This document shows, one piece after another, positions 31,991 through 40,342 of a DNA stretch of 42,244 nucleotides. The translations under genes were made by a program, and so were the position numbers. The notes under the pieces are model-generated. The model was not told the DNA's origin and searched no databases. It saw only the letters and a list, made by a program, of their open reading frames with translations. Positions within the stretch are counted from its first letter, which is position 1; the number at the start of each line of letters is the position of its first letter. This stretch comes from Microbacterium sp. USTB-Y (lineage in GTDB: Bacteria > Actinomycetota > Actinomycetes > Actinomycetales > Microbacteriaceae), in NCBI RefSeq assembly GCF_023703415.1, contig NZ_JAGMTU010000012.1, forward strand, positions 1 through 42,244. Direction: 5' to 3'.

Positions 31991-32607
31991 GCATCTCGAT
32001 CGTGCTGCAGACCCCTCGTCGGACTGCTGCCGATCGCGCGTGGGGTGAGCCCGGGCTGCGGGATGCCGCGGCCGCTCACGCGACTACGACGCTGCTGCCG
32101 GGCGCGGCGGTGTTGCCGTTGACGACGTTCCTGGACGCGAACGTGTATCCGGTGGTCGTCTGGGACCGGCGCGCGCTGTCGTTGCGGCTGACCCGGATGG
32201 ATGGCCCGGCGGTGTCGACGGATGCCGTGCGTGACCTGCTGGATGCGGGGTGCCCGACGGTGCTGCGGGTCGCGGCGATGGTCGGGGTGGGCGCGCCGAC
32301 GCCGACGAGGCGGGCGTTGCGGCCGCTGCGGTCACTGGCGAGGACGATCGGGATGTTTCCCGTGTTCCCGCGCCGGTCGCCGCTGGTCGCGGAGGAGTTC
32401 GACGCGCAGGGGACGGCGCTGGTGGTGTGTGACGAGTCGAGCGTCGAGGTGCATGTGGGCGGCGATGCCGGCGTGCGGGCGGGCTCGGCGTTGAGCCCGT
32501 TGTGGCGTCGGGTGTATGAGGAGCGGTTGTTCGAGTGGGCGATCCGGTCGGATGCGCTGCCGTGCGCGTTACCGGCCGTCGAGGGCCTTCACCCAGGAGT
32601 CGAGTGA
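31987..32607 (+). CDS. Hypothetical protein coupled to the AbrB-like gene
   Basis: A 206-residue protein with no domain I recognise. It mixes beta segments (YPVVVWDRRALSLRLTRMD; TALVVCDESSVEVHVGG) with an Arg/Pro-rich middle (APTPTRRALRPLRSLARTIG). It is translationally coupled to the preceding gene, and its 3' end overlaps the convergent TGT-like gene by 39 bp. A toxin partner to an AbrB-like antitoxin is one possibility, without motif support. Confidence 0.6.
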   Translation: MSISIVLQTPRRTAADRAWGEPGLRDAAAAHATTTLLPGAAVLPLTTFLDANVYPVVVWDRRALSLRLTRMDGPAVSTDAVRDLLDAGCPTVLRVAAMVGVGAPTPTRRALRPLRSLARTIGMFPVFPRRSPLVAEEFDAQGTALVVCDESSVEVHVGGDAGVRAGSALSPLWRRVYEERLFEWAIRSDALPCALPAVEGLHPGVE

Positions 32608-33660
32608 GCGGGCAGGCGCCCAGCGGACGTCTTCCATCTCGACCTGGATCTCGGAGTGCAGGGTCTGGGCGTTCATCGCCTTCTCGCGGAACGACTTGAG
32701 GTTCTCCTCGCGGGTTCCGGAGAGCAGGTTCGCCGCGAACGTGGCGATCGAGCCGATGCTGTGTTCGGGTGCGGTGTGCTCGGTGACGTGGTCGAAGACC
32801 GCGCCGCCTTCGCAGATGTTGCAGTCGCACCAGAAGTAGTCGGCGGGGACCTGCGCGGCGACCAGCGGGAGCCGCTCGAGCAGGTGGTAGGACATCAGCC
32901 GCGGGACCAGCACGGAGGTGCCGGGGCTGCGGCCGCCGCCCTTGGAGGGCCAGATGTGGCGGAGGGTGCTGCTGGTGCCGACCGCGCCGAACCGGGCGCC
33001 GGCGGCGACCGCGGCGACGGCGGAGAGGTCGGTGCGCAGCAGCGCGATGCTCACCTGTGAGCCGAGCACGTGCAGCAGGCCGCGGACGGTGTCGACGGCG
33101 CCGAACGGGTCGGTGCTGTGGCCCAGGGCGAGGGCGACGGGGACGCCGGCGCGGTCGATCGCGGTGCGCAGCTGGTCGGCGGAGTTCTTCAGGATGAGGG
33201 ACTCGATGGGCAGCATCGTCATCACAGTCCCGGAAGCCTGGCTCGCGATGTCTGCGCCGCGGCCGAGCGCGAGGTCGACCTGGGCGATGTTCTCGAGGCT
33301 GATGTAGCCGGTGTCGGTGAGCGCGACCGGCGCGCCGTGGTCGAGTTGCCAGGTGACCCATTCGAGGCTGAGCGGTGCGTCGCCGGTGGCGCGGTTCTTG
33401 CCGGAGTAGCGGTTCGCGTCGAACAGGATGCGCGATTCGGGGCCGGCGATGGAGCGGTGGGTGGTGAGCAGCTTGTCGGCGGCGGCGGTCTTGTTGCCGC
33501 CGGCGACGGTGTAGAGGGCGGTGATGCCCGCGTTGCGGCTGAACGCGGCGATGCGGTCGACCTTGGACTGCGGTGCGTGGATGAGGATGGCGCTGTCGAT
33601 GCCCGTCCCGGCGGGAACCGGGGCGGGATGGTGACCGGAGGGCGGGGCGAGGTCGGTCAT
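32569..33660 (-). CDS. TGT-like zinc TIM-barrel protein
   Basis: A 363-residue protein. A Cys278-x-Cys280-x2-Cys283 motif (WCDCNICEG) followed by histidines (about 291-300) and FREKAM resembles the zinc site and C-terminal helix of tRNA-guanine transglycosylases. The N-terminal 260 residues are alpha/beta with repeated hydrophobic strands (SAILIHAP, RILFDANRYSG, VALALGHSTDPFG), consistent with a TIM barrel. TGT relatives exchange a base in tRNA or, in DpdA, in DNA. No 7-deazaguanine synthesis genes are visible. The start at 33660 overlaps the stop of the XRE/ImmA gene (ATGA), so the pair is one operon. Confidence 0.55.
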   Translation of the reverse strand: MTDLAPPSGHHPAPVPAGTGIDSAILIHAPQSKVDRIAAFSRNAGITALYTVAGGNKTAAADKLLTTHRSIAGPESRILFDANRYSGKNRATGDAPLSLEWVTWQLDHGAPVALTDTGYISLENIAQVDLALGRGADIASQASGTVMTMLPIESLILKNSADQLRTAIDRAGVPVALALGHSTDPFGAVDTVRGLLHVLGSQVSIALLRTDLSAVAAVAAGARFGAVGTSSTLRHIWPSKGGGRSPGTSVLVPRLMSYHLLERLPLVAAQVPADYFWCDCNICEGGAVFDHVTEHTAPEHSIGSIATFAANLLSGTREENLKSFREKAMNAQTLHSEIQVEMEDVRWAPARSLDSWVKALDGR

Positions 33661-34748
33661 GTTGCGGCTCCCAACGTGATCGGAACGAGGTTCTCGGGTT
33701 GAGGGTTCTCCCCGAGGTAGTGACGGCGGAAGCCGTCTTCGGTCATGCCCGCCAGCCGTGCGATATCGGCGACGCTCTGGTGGCGGATGTTCTTGTGGGC
33801 GTTGATGATCTGGGTGAGGGTGGACGGGGTCTCGACGGCGACGTCGCCGGGTTCGCTGTTGCGCCAGCCCATCTGGCCGAGGCGCATGTTGAACTCGCGG
33901 TATTGCCGGTCGGTGATGATCTCCAGGTCGTAGGCGCGGCGGATCAGCGCGCCGATCGACATGCCCCACTTCTCCTTCAGGGTCAGCAGCCGCCGGAACT
34001 CTCCGGTGCGCAGCCCTGCCAGGTCGGGGCGGATGCTGTCGGCGGGCGCGAGCAGCTCGCCGGCGAACTTGTTGGCCTGGTCCTCCTGCTCAGGGCCGGG
34101 GATGTCGTGCATCAGCAGGTGCCCGAGCTCGTGCGCGACCGTGAACCGGAGCCGGTCGGGGGCGAGGCCCTTGGTTACCAGCATCATCGGGAACCGGGAC
34201 TGGTCGCCGGGCCAGGTGGAGACGGCGTCCTGCCCGGGGGTCGAGAGGGGGCGTTCGATCACGATGATGCCGGCGGACTCGACGATGCCGACGAGGTTGC
34301 GGATCGGCCCGTCGCCGAGGTCCCAGCGTTCCCGGAGCCGGCGAGCGACCTCGCGGGGATCGCCGTCCAGGTCGATCGGGTCACGGACCAGGGTGCGTTG
34401 CGGCTGCGGCGCGATCCCGGTGAGCAGGCCCTCCATCGTGAGCCTGGTCAGGTGCGTGAGCGCTTCGATGCGTCGCATCGTGCGAACCGTCATCGTGCTC
34501 GCCCGGCGGCGGTGGTGCAGGCAGCTGATCGCTAGGCCCGGGACGGTGGGCTGCTCCTCGAGGATCTCCGGCGGGCAGTCCAGCGCCTTCACGAGCGCGT
34601 CCCGGCGATCCGGGGTGAGCTCCAGCGCCCCGGTCTCCAGGCGGGAGATGACAGCCTGCGAGACCCCCGCCTCTCGCGCCAGCTCGGTCTGGTTCCAGCC
34701 CTTCGCCTCACGCAGCAGGGTGATCATCGAGATCGCCGCATCCGCCAT
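33657..34748 (-). CDS. XRE HTH plus ImmA/IrrE metallopeptidase protein
   Basis: A 363-residue protein. Residues 8-62 form an XRE helix-turn-helix (KGWNQTELAREAGVSQAVIS, RLETGALELT). The middle and C-terminal part is an ImmA/IrrE (DUF955) domain with His206-Glu207-x2-His210 (TVAHELGHLLMHD) and downstream DQANKFAGELL for the third ligand. Such proteins act as repressors whose cleavage or sensing function controls mobile-element or toxin genes. It has a GGAGGTGA ribosome-binding site and a 4-bp overlap with the TGT-like gene, which it most likely regulates. Confidence 0.88.
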   Translation of the reverse strand: MADAAISMITLLREAKGWNQTELAREAGVSQAVISRLETGALELTPDRRDALVKALDCPPEILEEQPTVPGLAISCLHHRRRASTMTVRTMRRIEALTHLTRLTMEGLLTGIAPQPQRTLVRDPIDLDGDPREVARRLRERWDLGDGPIRNLVGIVESAGIIVIERPLSTPGQDAVSTWPGDQSRFPMMLVTKGLAPDRLRFTVAHELGHLLMHDIPGPEQEDQANKFAGELLAPADSIRPDLAGLRTGEFRRLLTLKEKWGMSIGALIRRAYDLEIITDRQYREFNMRLGQMGWRNSEPGDVAVETPSTLTQIINAHKNIRHQSVADIARLAGMTEDGFRRHYLGENPQPENLVPITLGAAT

Positions 34749-34971
34749 CAGTCACCTCCGCCGACAAGGCTAGCATAAGAACTGCATTGTTTGCCGGGTA
34801 CATGTGCCGCTTGGTCGAGCGGCGTGTCGCCAGATAGTGGGTTGTGGTGCGAGGGGCTCCCCTATGTGCGGGACGGATCGTTGGCGATGCCCATCATGCA
34901 GCAGGCCTCCGACTCCGACGCCGAAGTCTGGGGGTGCGCGATCCCGGCAGGTCTCTCTCGAGGAGGTCGCC

Positions 34972-35253
34972 ATGACCGGAACGTCGACGCTGGTGGAGTT
35001 GCTACTGGCCCGGATCGAGCAGGACGAGCGGATTGTCGACTTGTCGCACCGGCATCCTCACGCGAGGCGTTACGGACGGCCGCCAGCTGATCGCGGTCGG
35101 GTCGCTATTCACGCTGGAACACTGCTATCGCTGTCCGACTCCCGCACACCTTCCTGTCGATCGGGCGTAAAGGCTCGCCCTCGCGCGATCACGGACAGTG
35201 ATCGCTCGCCCCAGGGCGCGCCGGTCGGTCAGCGGAGGCAAGTTCGATGGTGA
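34972..35253 (+). pseudogene. Possible decayed remnant of a DUF6221-like gene
   Basis: ATG 34972 has a strong GAGGAGG upstream. The first residues (LVELLLARIEQDERI) resemble the start of DUF6221-type proteins common on actinobacterial elements. After about 35 residues the sequence loses protein-like pattern, and the frame runs into the 3' end of the minus-strand XRE gene. It is probably a truncated relic. The surrounding 34749-35188 shows nothing else convincing. Confidence 0.35.
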
Positions 35254-35527
35254 GTTGGCGGTCGACGGCGCGCGCGATTCGTCGAAGTGTGGAGAGGGTG
35301 GGCTGCTGAGATCCGTTCTCGATGGCGGAGATGACGGACTGCTTCGAGCCGACTCGATCTGCGAGTGCCGCCTGGCTGAGACCCGCGGCCGTGCGCGCCT
35401 GATAGACCATCTCTGCCATCGCGCGCCGTGCCTCTTCCTCTTCGAGCGCGGCGTCGAACCGTGCGCGCTCGTCTGTCGTCATGGCCGCGAGCGATGCGAC
35501 TTCCAGCTCCCGAAACGGAGTGCTCAT
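35189..35527 (-). CDS. XRE-family antitoxin-like regulator
   Basis: A 112-residue protein. A helical N-terminal arm (FRELEVASLAAMTTDERARFD...) leads into an XRE helix-turn-helix at about residues 40-95 (ARTAAGLSQAALADRVGSKQ, AIENGSQQPTLSTLRRIARAV). The form is that of antitoxins of HigBA-type pairs. The only upstream partner is a 56-codon basic frame whose stop overlaps this ATG (TGATG). No RelE-like toxin fold is visible, so it may be a stand-alone regulator or an antitoxin with a lost or unusual partner. Confidence 0.75.
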   Translation of the reverse strand: MSTPFRELEVASLAAMTTDERARFDAALEEEEARRAMAEMVYQARTAAGLSQAALADRVGSKQSVISAIENGSQQPTLSTLRRIARAVDRQLTIELASADRPARPGASDHCP

Positions 35528-35697
35528 CAGTTCTTTCCTTGCTTGTGTCTTGCTTGCGCCCGACGAGCTCGAAGAATCTCGCCACGCTCATTGTTGCGCC
35601 ATGTGCCCGCGGACTGCACCGTGTAGGCGGGCTTGCGTCGGTCGCGTTTCCGTAGGACACTTCTCTGTTCTGCTTGGAAGGGGCACCGGTGACGCAC
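35527..35697 (-). CDS. Possible 56-residue basic peptide coupled to the XRE gene
   Basis: GTG 35697 opens a 56-codon frame ending in RARRAQARHKQGKN, whose TGA overlaps the XRE ATG by one base. The overlap and Arg/Lys-rich composition suggest a real short toxin or RNA-binding peptide. The start is uncertain, the ribosome-binding site is weak, and the 5' end overlaps the divergent gene at 35689. Confidence 0.35.
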   Translation of the reverse strand: MRHRCPFQAEQRSVLRKRDRRKPAYTVQSAGTWRNNERGEILRARRAQARHKQGKN

Positions 35698-36150
35698 GAT
35701 GATGGCGATGTCGACTGGGAGGAGGTCATCCGCGGCATGATCGCGCGCAGCGCCGAGTCTGCTCCCACCGAGCCGGGGGTATACCGGATGCCGTGTGGGA
35801 ACTGCTACGTCGACTTCTTCCTCACCTCGGACGGCGCCGAACGGTGGCTCGTCCCCGGCGATGAGCGCAGCTACACCCGCGACACCGTCGCCGTCGCCCG
35901 GCACGGCGACTACCCGTGGGAGCGTATGTACACCCTCGCCCACGCCGCCGCAGAGATCCGGCGCCGCGCGGCCGACGTCGGGAGACCCGTTGATGCCTTG
36001 ATTGAGGAACTGGCAATGATCGCGGAAGCGGCGGACGCAGCCGAGAACGAGGAGATCGCCCGCATCGTCCGGGAACGGCCCACCGACAGTGAGGACATCC
36101 CGCTGGCCGACCTCGCTCGGAAGTTCGGGATCGATCTCGACGAACTCTAG
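35689..36150 (+). CDS. Hypothetical protein
   Basis: A 153-residue acidic protein. GTG 35689 is chosen because GGAAGGGG lies just upstream. A compact alpha/beta start (GVYRMPCGNCYVDFFLTSDG) precedes a long helix-rich acidic part (AAAEIRRRAADVGRPVDALI, then AADAAENEEIARIV). It is divergent from the XRE gene. No domain was recognised. Confidence 0.65.
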   Translation: MTHDDGDVDWEEVIRGMIARSAESAPTEPGVYRMPCGNCYVDFFLTSDGAERWLVPGDERSYTRDTVAVARHGDYPWERMYTLAHAAAEIRRRAADVGRPVDALIEELAMIAEAADAAENEEIARIVRERPTDSEDIPLADLARKFGIDLDEL

Positions 36151-36192
36151 CGATATCTATCCGGGTCTATCGAAACGCTAGACATCGCTAGA
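36146..36192. promoter_or_regulatory. Inverted repeat before the phosphoesterase gene
   Basis: TCTAGCGAT (36146-36154) and ATCGCTAGA (36184-36192) form a 9-bp perfect inverted repeat with a 29-nt gap. The gap holds related fragments (TCTATC, TCTATCG, GCTAGAC). It overlaps the preceding stop codon and ends 37 bp before ATG 36230, so it may be a terminator or an operator. Confidence 0.4.
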
Positions 36193-36229
36193 TTCTGCAA
36201 GAGCATCCATCACCTGCGAGAGGCCTGCC

Positions 36230-37027
36230 ATGAGTGAGTATCCGTGGTTCGACTTCGACCAGGTCGACTACGTCACTGCGGACACCCACTTCGACCACGC
36301 GCGGATCAGCGAGCTCGCGGAACGCCCGTTCACCACCGTCGACGACATGAACACCGAACTCGTCCGCAGTTGGAATGAGGTCGTCAGCCCGACCGATGTG
36401 GTGCTGCATCTCGGGGATGTCGCACTCGGACCGATCGAAGAATCGATCGGCCTCACCGCGCAGCTGAACGGTTGCCGATACCTGGTACCCGGAAACCATG
36501 ACCGGGTGTCGCCCGCGACGCAGTCGAGGAAGGCGATCGAAAGGTTCGCGCCGCTCTACGAGGCGGCCGGGTGGACCATCCTGCCGGAGGTCATCGAAGG
36601 GACCCGGCGCGGGTACCGGATCCTCGCCTCCCACTACCCCTACAAGGGCGACTCCCAAGAGTCGGACCGGCACACCACGCACCGGCCGCGCTGGGACGAC
36701 GGGATCCCGCTCCTGCATGGCCACACCCACGCACGCGATCACGGCCCCATCGGCCACCAGTTCCACGTCGGCGTCGACGCCCACGGGTACGCGCCCATCC
36801 CCTTCACCGTCATCGACGCCTGGATCCGCAACCTGCCGGACGTCGAGCCGTGGCTCGATGTCACGATCCGTGAGGCCCGTCAACTCGTCGCGGACTTTGA
36901 CGCCAGCGAGACCTCGAACTCCGATGCCCTGTTTTACCAGATGGGATACAACGAACTGCTGATCGCGCTCGAGGACCTCCTCGGCGCGCTGGACCGCCAG
37001 TGGCCCCGCCGTGACGAATCGTGTTGA
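36230..37027 (+). CDS. Calcineurin-like metallophosphoesterase
   Basis: A 265-residue protein with the full metal-binding motif series: DTHFDH (about 18-23), GDVALG (about 63), GNHDR (about 90), the SHYPY histidine (about 142) and GHTH (about 163). This is the PhoE/Icc-like phosphoesterase family that hydrolyses phosphomonoesters, diesters or nucleotides; the substrate is unknown. The C-terminal 65 residues form a helical extension (TIREARQLVADFDAS...). It lies alone between the hypothetical gene and the NACHT gene. Confidence 0.88.
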   Translation: MSEYPWFDFDQVDYVTADTHFDHARISELAERPFTTVDDMNTELVRSWNEVVSPTDVVLHLGDVALGPIEESIGLTAQLNGCRYLVPGNHDRVSPATQSRKAIERFAPLYEAAGWTILPEVIEGTRRGYRILASHYPYKGDSQESDRHTTHRPRWDDGIPLLHGHTHARDHGPIGHQFHVGVDAHGYAPIPFTVIDAWIRNLPDVEPWLDVTIREARQLVADFDASETSNSDALFYQMGYNELLIALEDLLGALDRQWPRRDESC

Positions 37028-37457
37028 TCGCGAGCAGCAGTCATGTGCCGGCGGAACCGCGGAGCCGTGTCAAGGGAAAGCGATGCTGTGGGATTGAACG
37101 GCAGCCCGATCAAAATCGGGCCAGTTTGTGACGGCTCTCATGAGACAAATCGGTGCCAGCGTCGATCCGGTCGAGCAAGGGGTTCAGGTCAGCGGGTTCA
37201 CGCATGACAGTTGGTCATGAGATCCCACAATCAGCCGCCGGTCTGTCAGATCGTATACGTACTGCCGCACACCCGAAGCGGAGGGCGGCATCCCTACCGT
37301 CACGACGCACCGTCCCGGGAACCACCAGCGGAGAGCCTTCACTGAGAGACTGCCGTAGGCGCGAATCGTGGTCTCGTAACCTCAGCATCATGATCTCCGG
37401 AGAGATCAGTCGCGGACTCGTACGGTATCTACGCGGCAGCCCGGAGAGAGGGAGCAG
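37028..37457. other. Non-coding gap with a hairpin
   Basis: In 430 bp I see no supportable gene. GCCCGAT (37104-37110) and ATCGGGC (37115-37121) form a 7-bp stem with a CAAA loop, a possible terminator for the phosphoesterase gene. The remainder probably holds the promoter of the NACHT gene, but no clear -35/-10 pair stands out. Confidence 0.4.
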
Positions 37458-40193
37458 ATGGGCCACTACGACCTCAATCGCATGGGCTGGCAGCAGTTCG
37501 AGCACATGCTTCAAGCTCTCGCAAAGGCCGAGCTGGGCAATGGTGTACGCCCGTTTGGGTCCGGTAAGGATGGTCAACGCGACGCAACCTTTGAAGGTCG
37601 GGTCACTTTCCCTGTGGGCAGCGCGAGCTCTTGGAATGGATACGGCGTCATCCAGGTGAAGCACCACGAGAAGCCAACCACAGCTACCGCCGACTGGAAG
37701 TGGTTCATCGAGGAGGTGCGCGGCGAGATCCGCGGCTGGCTCGGCAAGAAGCGTCTCGGCAAGAAGACACCGAAGTACCTCCTCTTCGCCACGAACGTGG
37801 CGCTCTCCGGCACGGAGGGCAGCGGAGGGAAGGACCAGTTTGAGCTTCTGATGAGCAACTCGGCCGCCGAGCTGGGTTTGGACGGCTGGTTCGTCTGGGA
37901 TTACGCGGAGATCCGCACGATGCTCGACAAGCACACCTCGATACGACAGCGGTACCTCGAACTGATCGTGACCGGCGACTTCCTCGTGCAACTCGAGTCT
38001 CTGCTGCCCAAGAGGACCGCACTTGAAGCCGACAGGCTGGCGGGTCACGCTGTCGCGGAACTCATCACCCGACAATGGGTTCGCACCGGCGACGCCGGCT
38101 ACAGCGACACCTCAAAGGTCCGACTGGCGGACATTGCAATCGATCTCCCGTGCGTATGGCGCGCGGGGCCCGCCAACGAGGCCGAAGGCCGACGCATGGC
38201 TGCACGCGTAACGCTCGCGATCGGCAATCGCGCATTGTCCAGCTCTGGGGGCTCCGGCCCGCAAGGTGTGGTCCTGATCGGAGGACCGGGCCAAGGAAAG
38301 AGCACCATCGCGCAGGTGATTGCACATGCTTACCGGGTAGCGTTCCTCCGCGACACCGACATAACCCGATACGGCGCCAACGCGAAGCACGCTTTCGACG
38401 GCTTGCGCGACCGTCTCACCACCGCCGGGATCCCAGCCCCGAAGCGCCGACGCTGGCCCATCGTCGTCGAGCTGGCCAAGGCAGGAACGTCGGTCGCTCG
38501 AGACGAAGGCGCCTTCTCGCTCCTCAAGTACATCGCTGACTCAATCCTCGTGGAGGGAAACCCGACCGACCCGAGCGCCCTGCTGGAATGGATGAGCAGC
38601 TGGCCGGCCTGCCTCATCCTTGACGGCCTCGACGAGGTTCCAGATGCGAAAGTGCGCAGCAGGCTGATCGATGCCATCAGCAGCTTCGTGAGCGAACTCA
38701 GCGCTCAACGCGCCGACGTTCTTGTCGTCGCCACCACTCGCCCGCAGGGGTACCGCGGAGAGTTCGGCGACGCTCTACCGTGTGAACAGTTGGAGTTGCT
38801 CGAGTTCACGGAAGGCGAAGCGCTGAGCTACTCCGAAGCGCTCACAGCCGTCCGAACGTCGGAAGACCCAGACCTCGCCGCGCAGGTCACCGAGCGGCTC
38901 ATCACCGCTGTTCACGAACGAGTCACGCAGAGACTGATGACGACACCCCTGCAGGTGACGATCATGACCGCCCTTGCAGAGGAGGCCGTTGACCTTCCCA
39001 GCGACCGGTTCGAGCTCTTCGATCGCTACTACAAGGTGGTGTACGAGCGGGAGCTCGCCAAGAGCGAGGCGTTCGCCGAACTCAAGACACTCCGCCAACA
39101 CATCGATCACCTGCACGAACAAGCCGGCATCAAACTGCAGGCACGCACCGAACAACCTGGCAAATCCGACGCCGTACTGACGAAGACGGAAATCGGTCGA
39201 ATCCTCCGCAGGCGTCTCACCATGGCCGGATTCGATGAGACTGAGTCGGAGACGATTGCGGACAAACTCCTTCGGCTCTCCACCGAACGGGTCGTCATGC
39301 TCGTCTCACGCAGGCCGGCCAAGTATGAGTTCGAGGTCAGATCCCTGCAGGAGTACATGGCAGCGCGAGCCCTCACGGACGGCGACGACGCAACCGTGCT
39401 CGGCGGACTGAAGACGCTCATTCCGTCTAGCCACTGGCGAAACACCTGGCTCCTCGCCGCGGGAAGACTTCTCAAGCGGCGCGAGCACCTCACAGACGAA
39501 GTCATACAGATCGTGACCGAGTACGACACCACCACAGCAGAAACTCCATTGACCGCCCTCGGTGCCGGACTCGCTGGTGAGCTCTATCTCGACAATCTCG
39601 GCGCTGAGTTCCCCGCCGTGAGACGCGCGCTGCTGACGAGCGCGATGGCGCAGTTCGCGGAAACTGCTCCAGAGTTGCCCCGATCACTCGCCGACCTTAT
39701 GGATCTAGCGCTATCGCAGGCCGAGCGCGAAAGCGCAATCGCGCTGGAGTCGCTGCACGAACTCAGCAGAAAGAACCTCTCCAACCTCGCGACCAAGTAC
39801 CTCAGCGAGCACAGCAGCGGCATGTCGCCGGCAGCCAAACAAGCACGAACCACGCTCACCGAAGGACGCAAGTACATCAAGCCCGGCGGCCAGACGACGC
39901 GAGCACGAGCGCAGATCCTCGCACGACACCTCGCACGAGTCGCTGCCACGGTGCCCGAGGCACTCGTGCTGGTCGAGCGGCTGAATGAGGAAGCCGCATC
40001 GACCAGCAGTAGCAGTGGCGCAACGGCGTCGGTGGCGCTCCTCCAGGCGATGGACCAACCCGCGGCACGAGCAGGACTCGCTTCCACGATCAGCTCGATG
40101 GCCCATAGTCAGCCCGACGCGGCACACTATGGGACTGTTCTGCTTCGCCAACACGCGTCTAGATCGCTTCGAGGGCAAGGGTATGCCGGGTAA
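37458..40193 (+). CDS. Nuclease-NACHT NTPase (STAND-type, defence)
   Basis: A 911-residue protein. The N-terminal 170 residues look like an Mrr/PD-(D/E)xK nuclease: GSGKDGQRDA with Asp38 and Asp42, then VIQVKHH with Gln66-Val-Lys68. The NACHT domain follows, with Walker A GGPGQGKST (275-283, Lys281) and Walker B LILDGLDE (Asp389, Asp392-Glu393), then the sensor-like VVATTRPQGY. The rest is helical and repeat-like and probably senses the trigger. Such nuclease-NACHT fusions are bacterial NLR-like antiphage proteins that attack DNA after recognising infection. It is not in an operon. Confidence 0.82.
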   Translation: MGHYDLNRMGWQQFEHMLQALAKAELGNGVRPFGSGKDGQRDATFEGRVTFPVGSASSWNGYGVIQVKHHEKPTTATADWKWFIEEVRGEIRGWLGKKRLGKKTPKYLLFATNVALSGTEGSGGKDQFELLMSNSAAELGLDGWFVWDYAEIRTMLDKHTSIRQRYLELIVTGDFLVQLESLLPKRTALEADRLAGHAVAELITRQWVRTGDAGYSDTSKVRLADIAIDLPCVWRAGPANEAEGRRMAARVTLAIGNRALSSSGGSGPQGVVLIGGPGQGKSTIAQVIAHAYRVAFLRDTDITRYGANAKHAFDGLRDRLTTAGIPAPKRRRWPIVVELAKAGTSVARDEGAFSLLKYIADSILVEGNPTDPSALLEWMSSWPACLILDGLDEVPDAKVRSRLIDAISSFVSELSAQRADVLVVATTRPQGYRGEFGDALPCEQLELLEFTEGEALSYSEALTAVRTSEDPDLAAQVTERLITAVHERVTQRLMTTPLQVTIMTALAEEAVDLPSDRFELFDRYYKVVYERELAKSEAFAELKTLRQHIDHLHEQAGIKLQARTEQPGKSDAVLTKTEIGRILRRRLTMAGFDETESETIADKLLRLSTERVVMLVSRRPAKYEFEVRSLQEYMAARALTDGDDATVLGGLKTLIPSSHWRNTWLLAAGRLLKRREHLTDEVIQIVTEYDTTTAETPLTALGAGLAGELYLDNLGAEFPAVRRALLTSAMAQFAETAPELPRSLADLMDLALSQAERESAIALESLHELSRKNLSNLATKYLSEHSSGMSPAAKQARTTLTEGRKYIKPGGQTTRARAQILARHLARVAATVPEALVLVERLNEEAASTSSSSGATASVALLQAMDQPAARAGLASTISSMAHSQPDAAHYGTVLLRQHASRSLRGQGYAG

Positions 40194-40342
40194 GTCGGGT
40201 GTTGCGCTCACCGGCCAAGCCGCCCGAATGCGTGCGAGCCCTTGACCTTGTCCGGGCGGGTGTCTTCTCGTCGGTGCCATCGTCGGCGGGCGACTCGGAT
40301 CGATTGTTGGTGCAACGCTTCCGGGAACTGCTCACCGCTTTG

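Noticed and set aside
32569..33660. Full DpdA-type DNA-modification system
   Set aside because: No queC, queD, queE, folE or other dpd genes are visible nearby; only the TGT-like resemblance remains.
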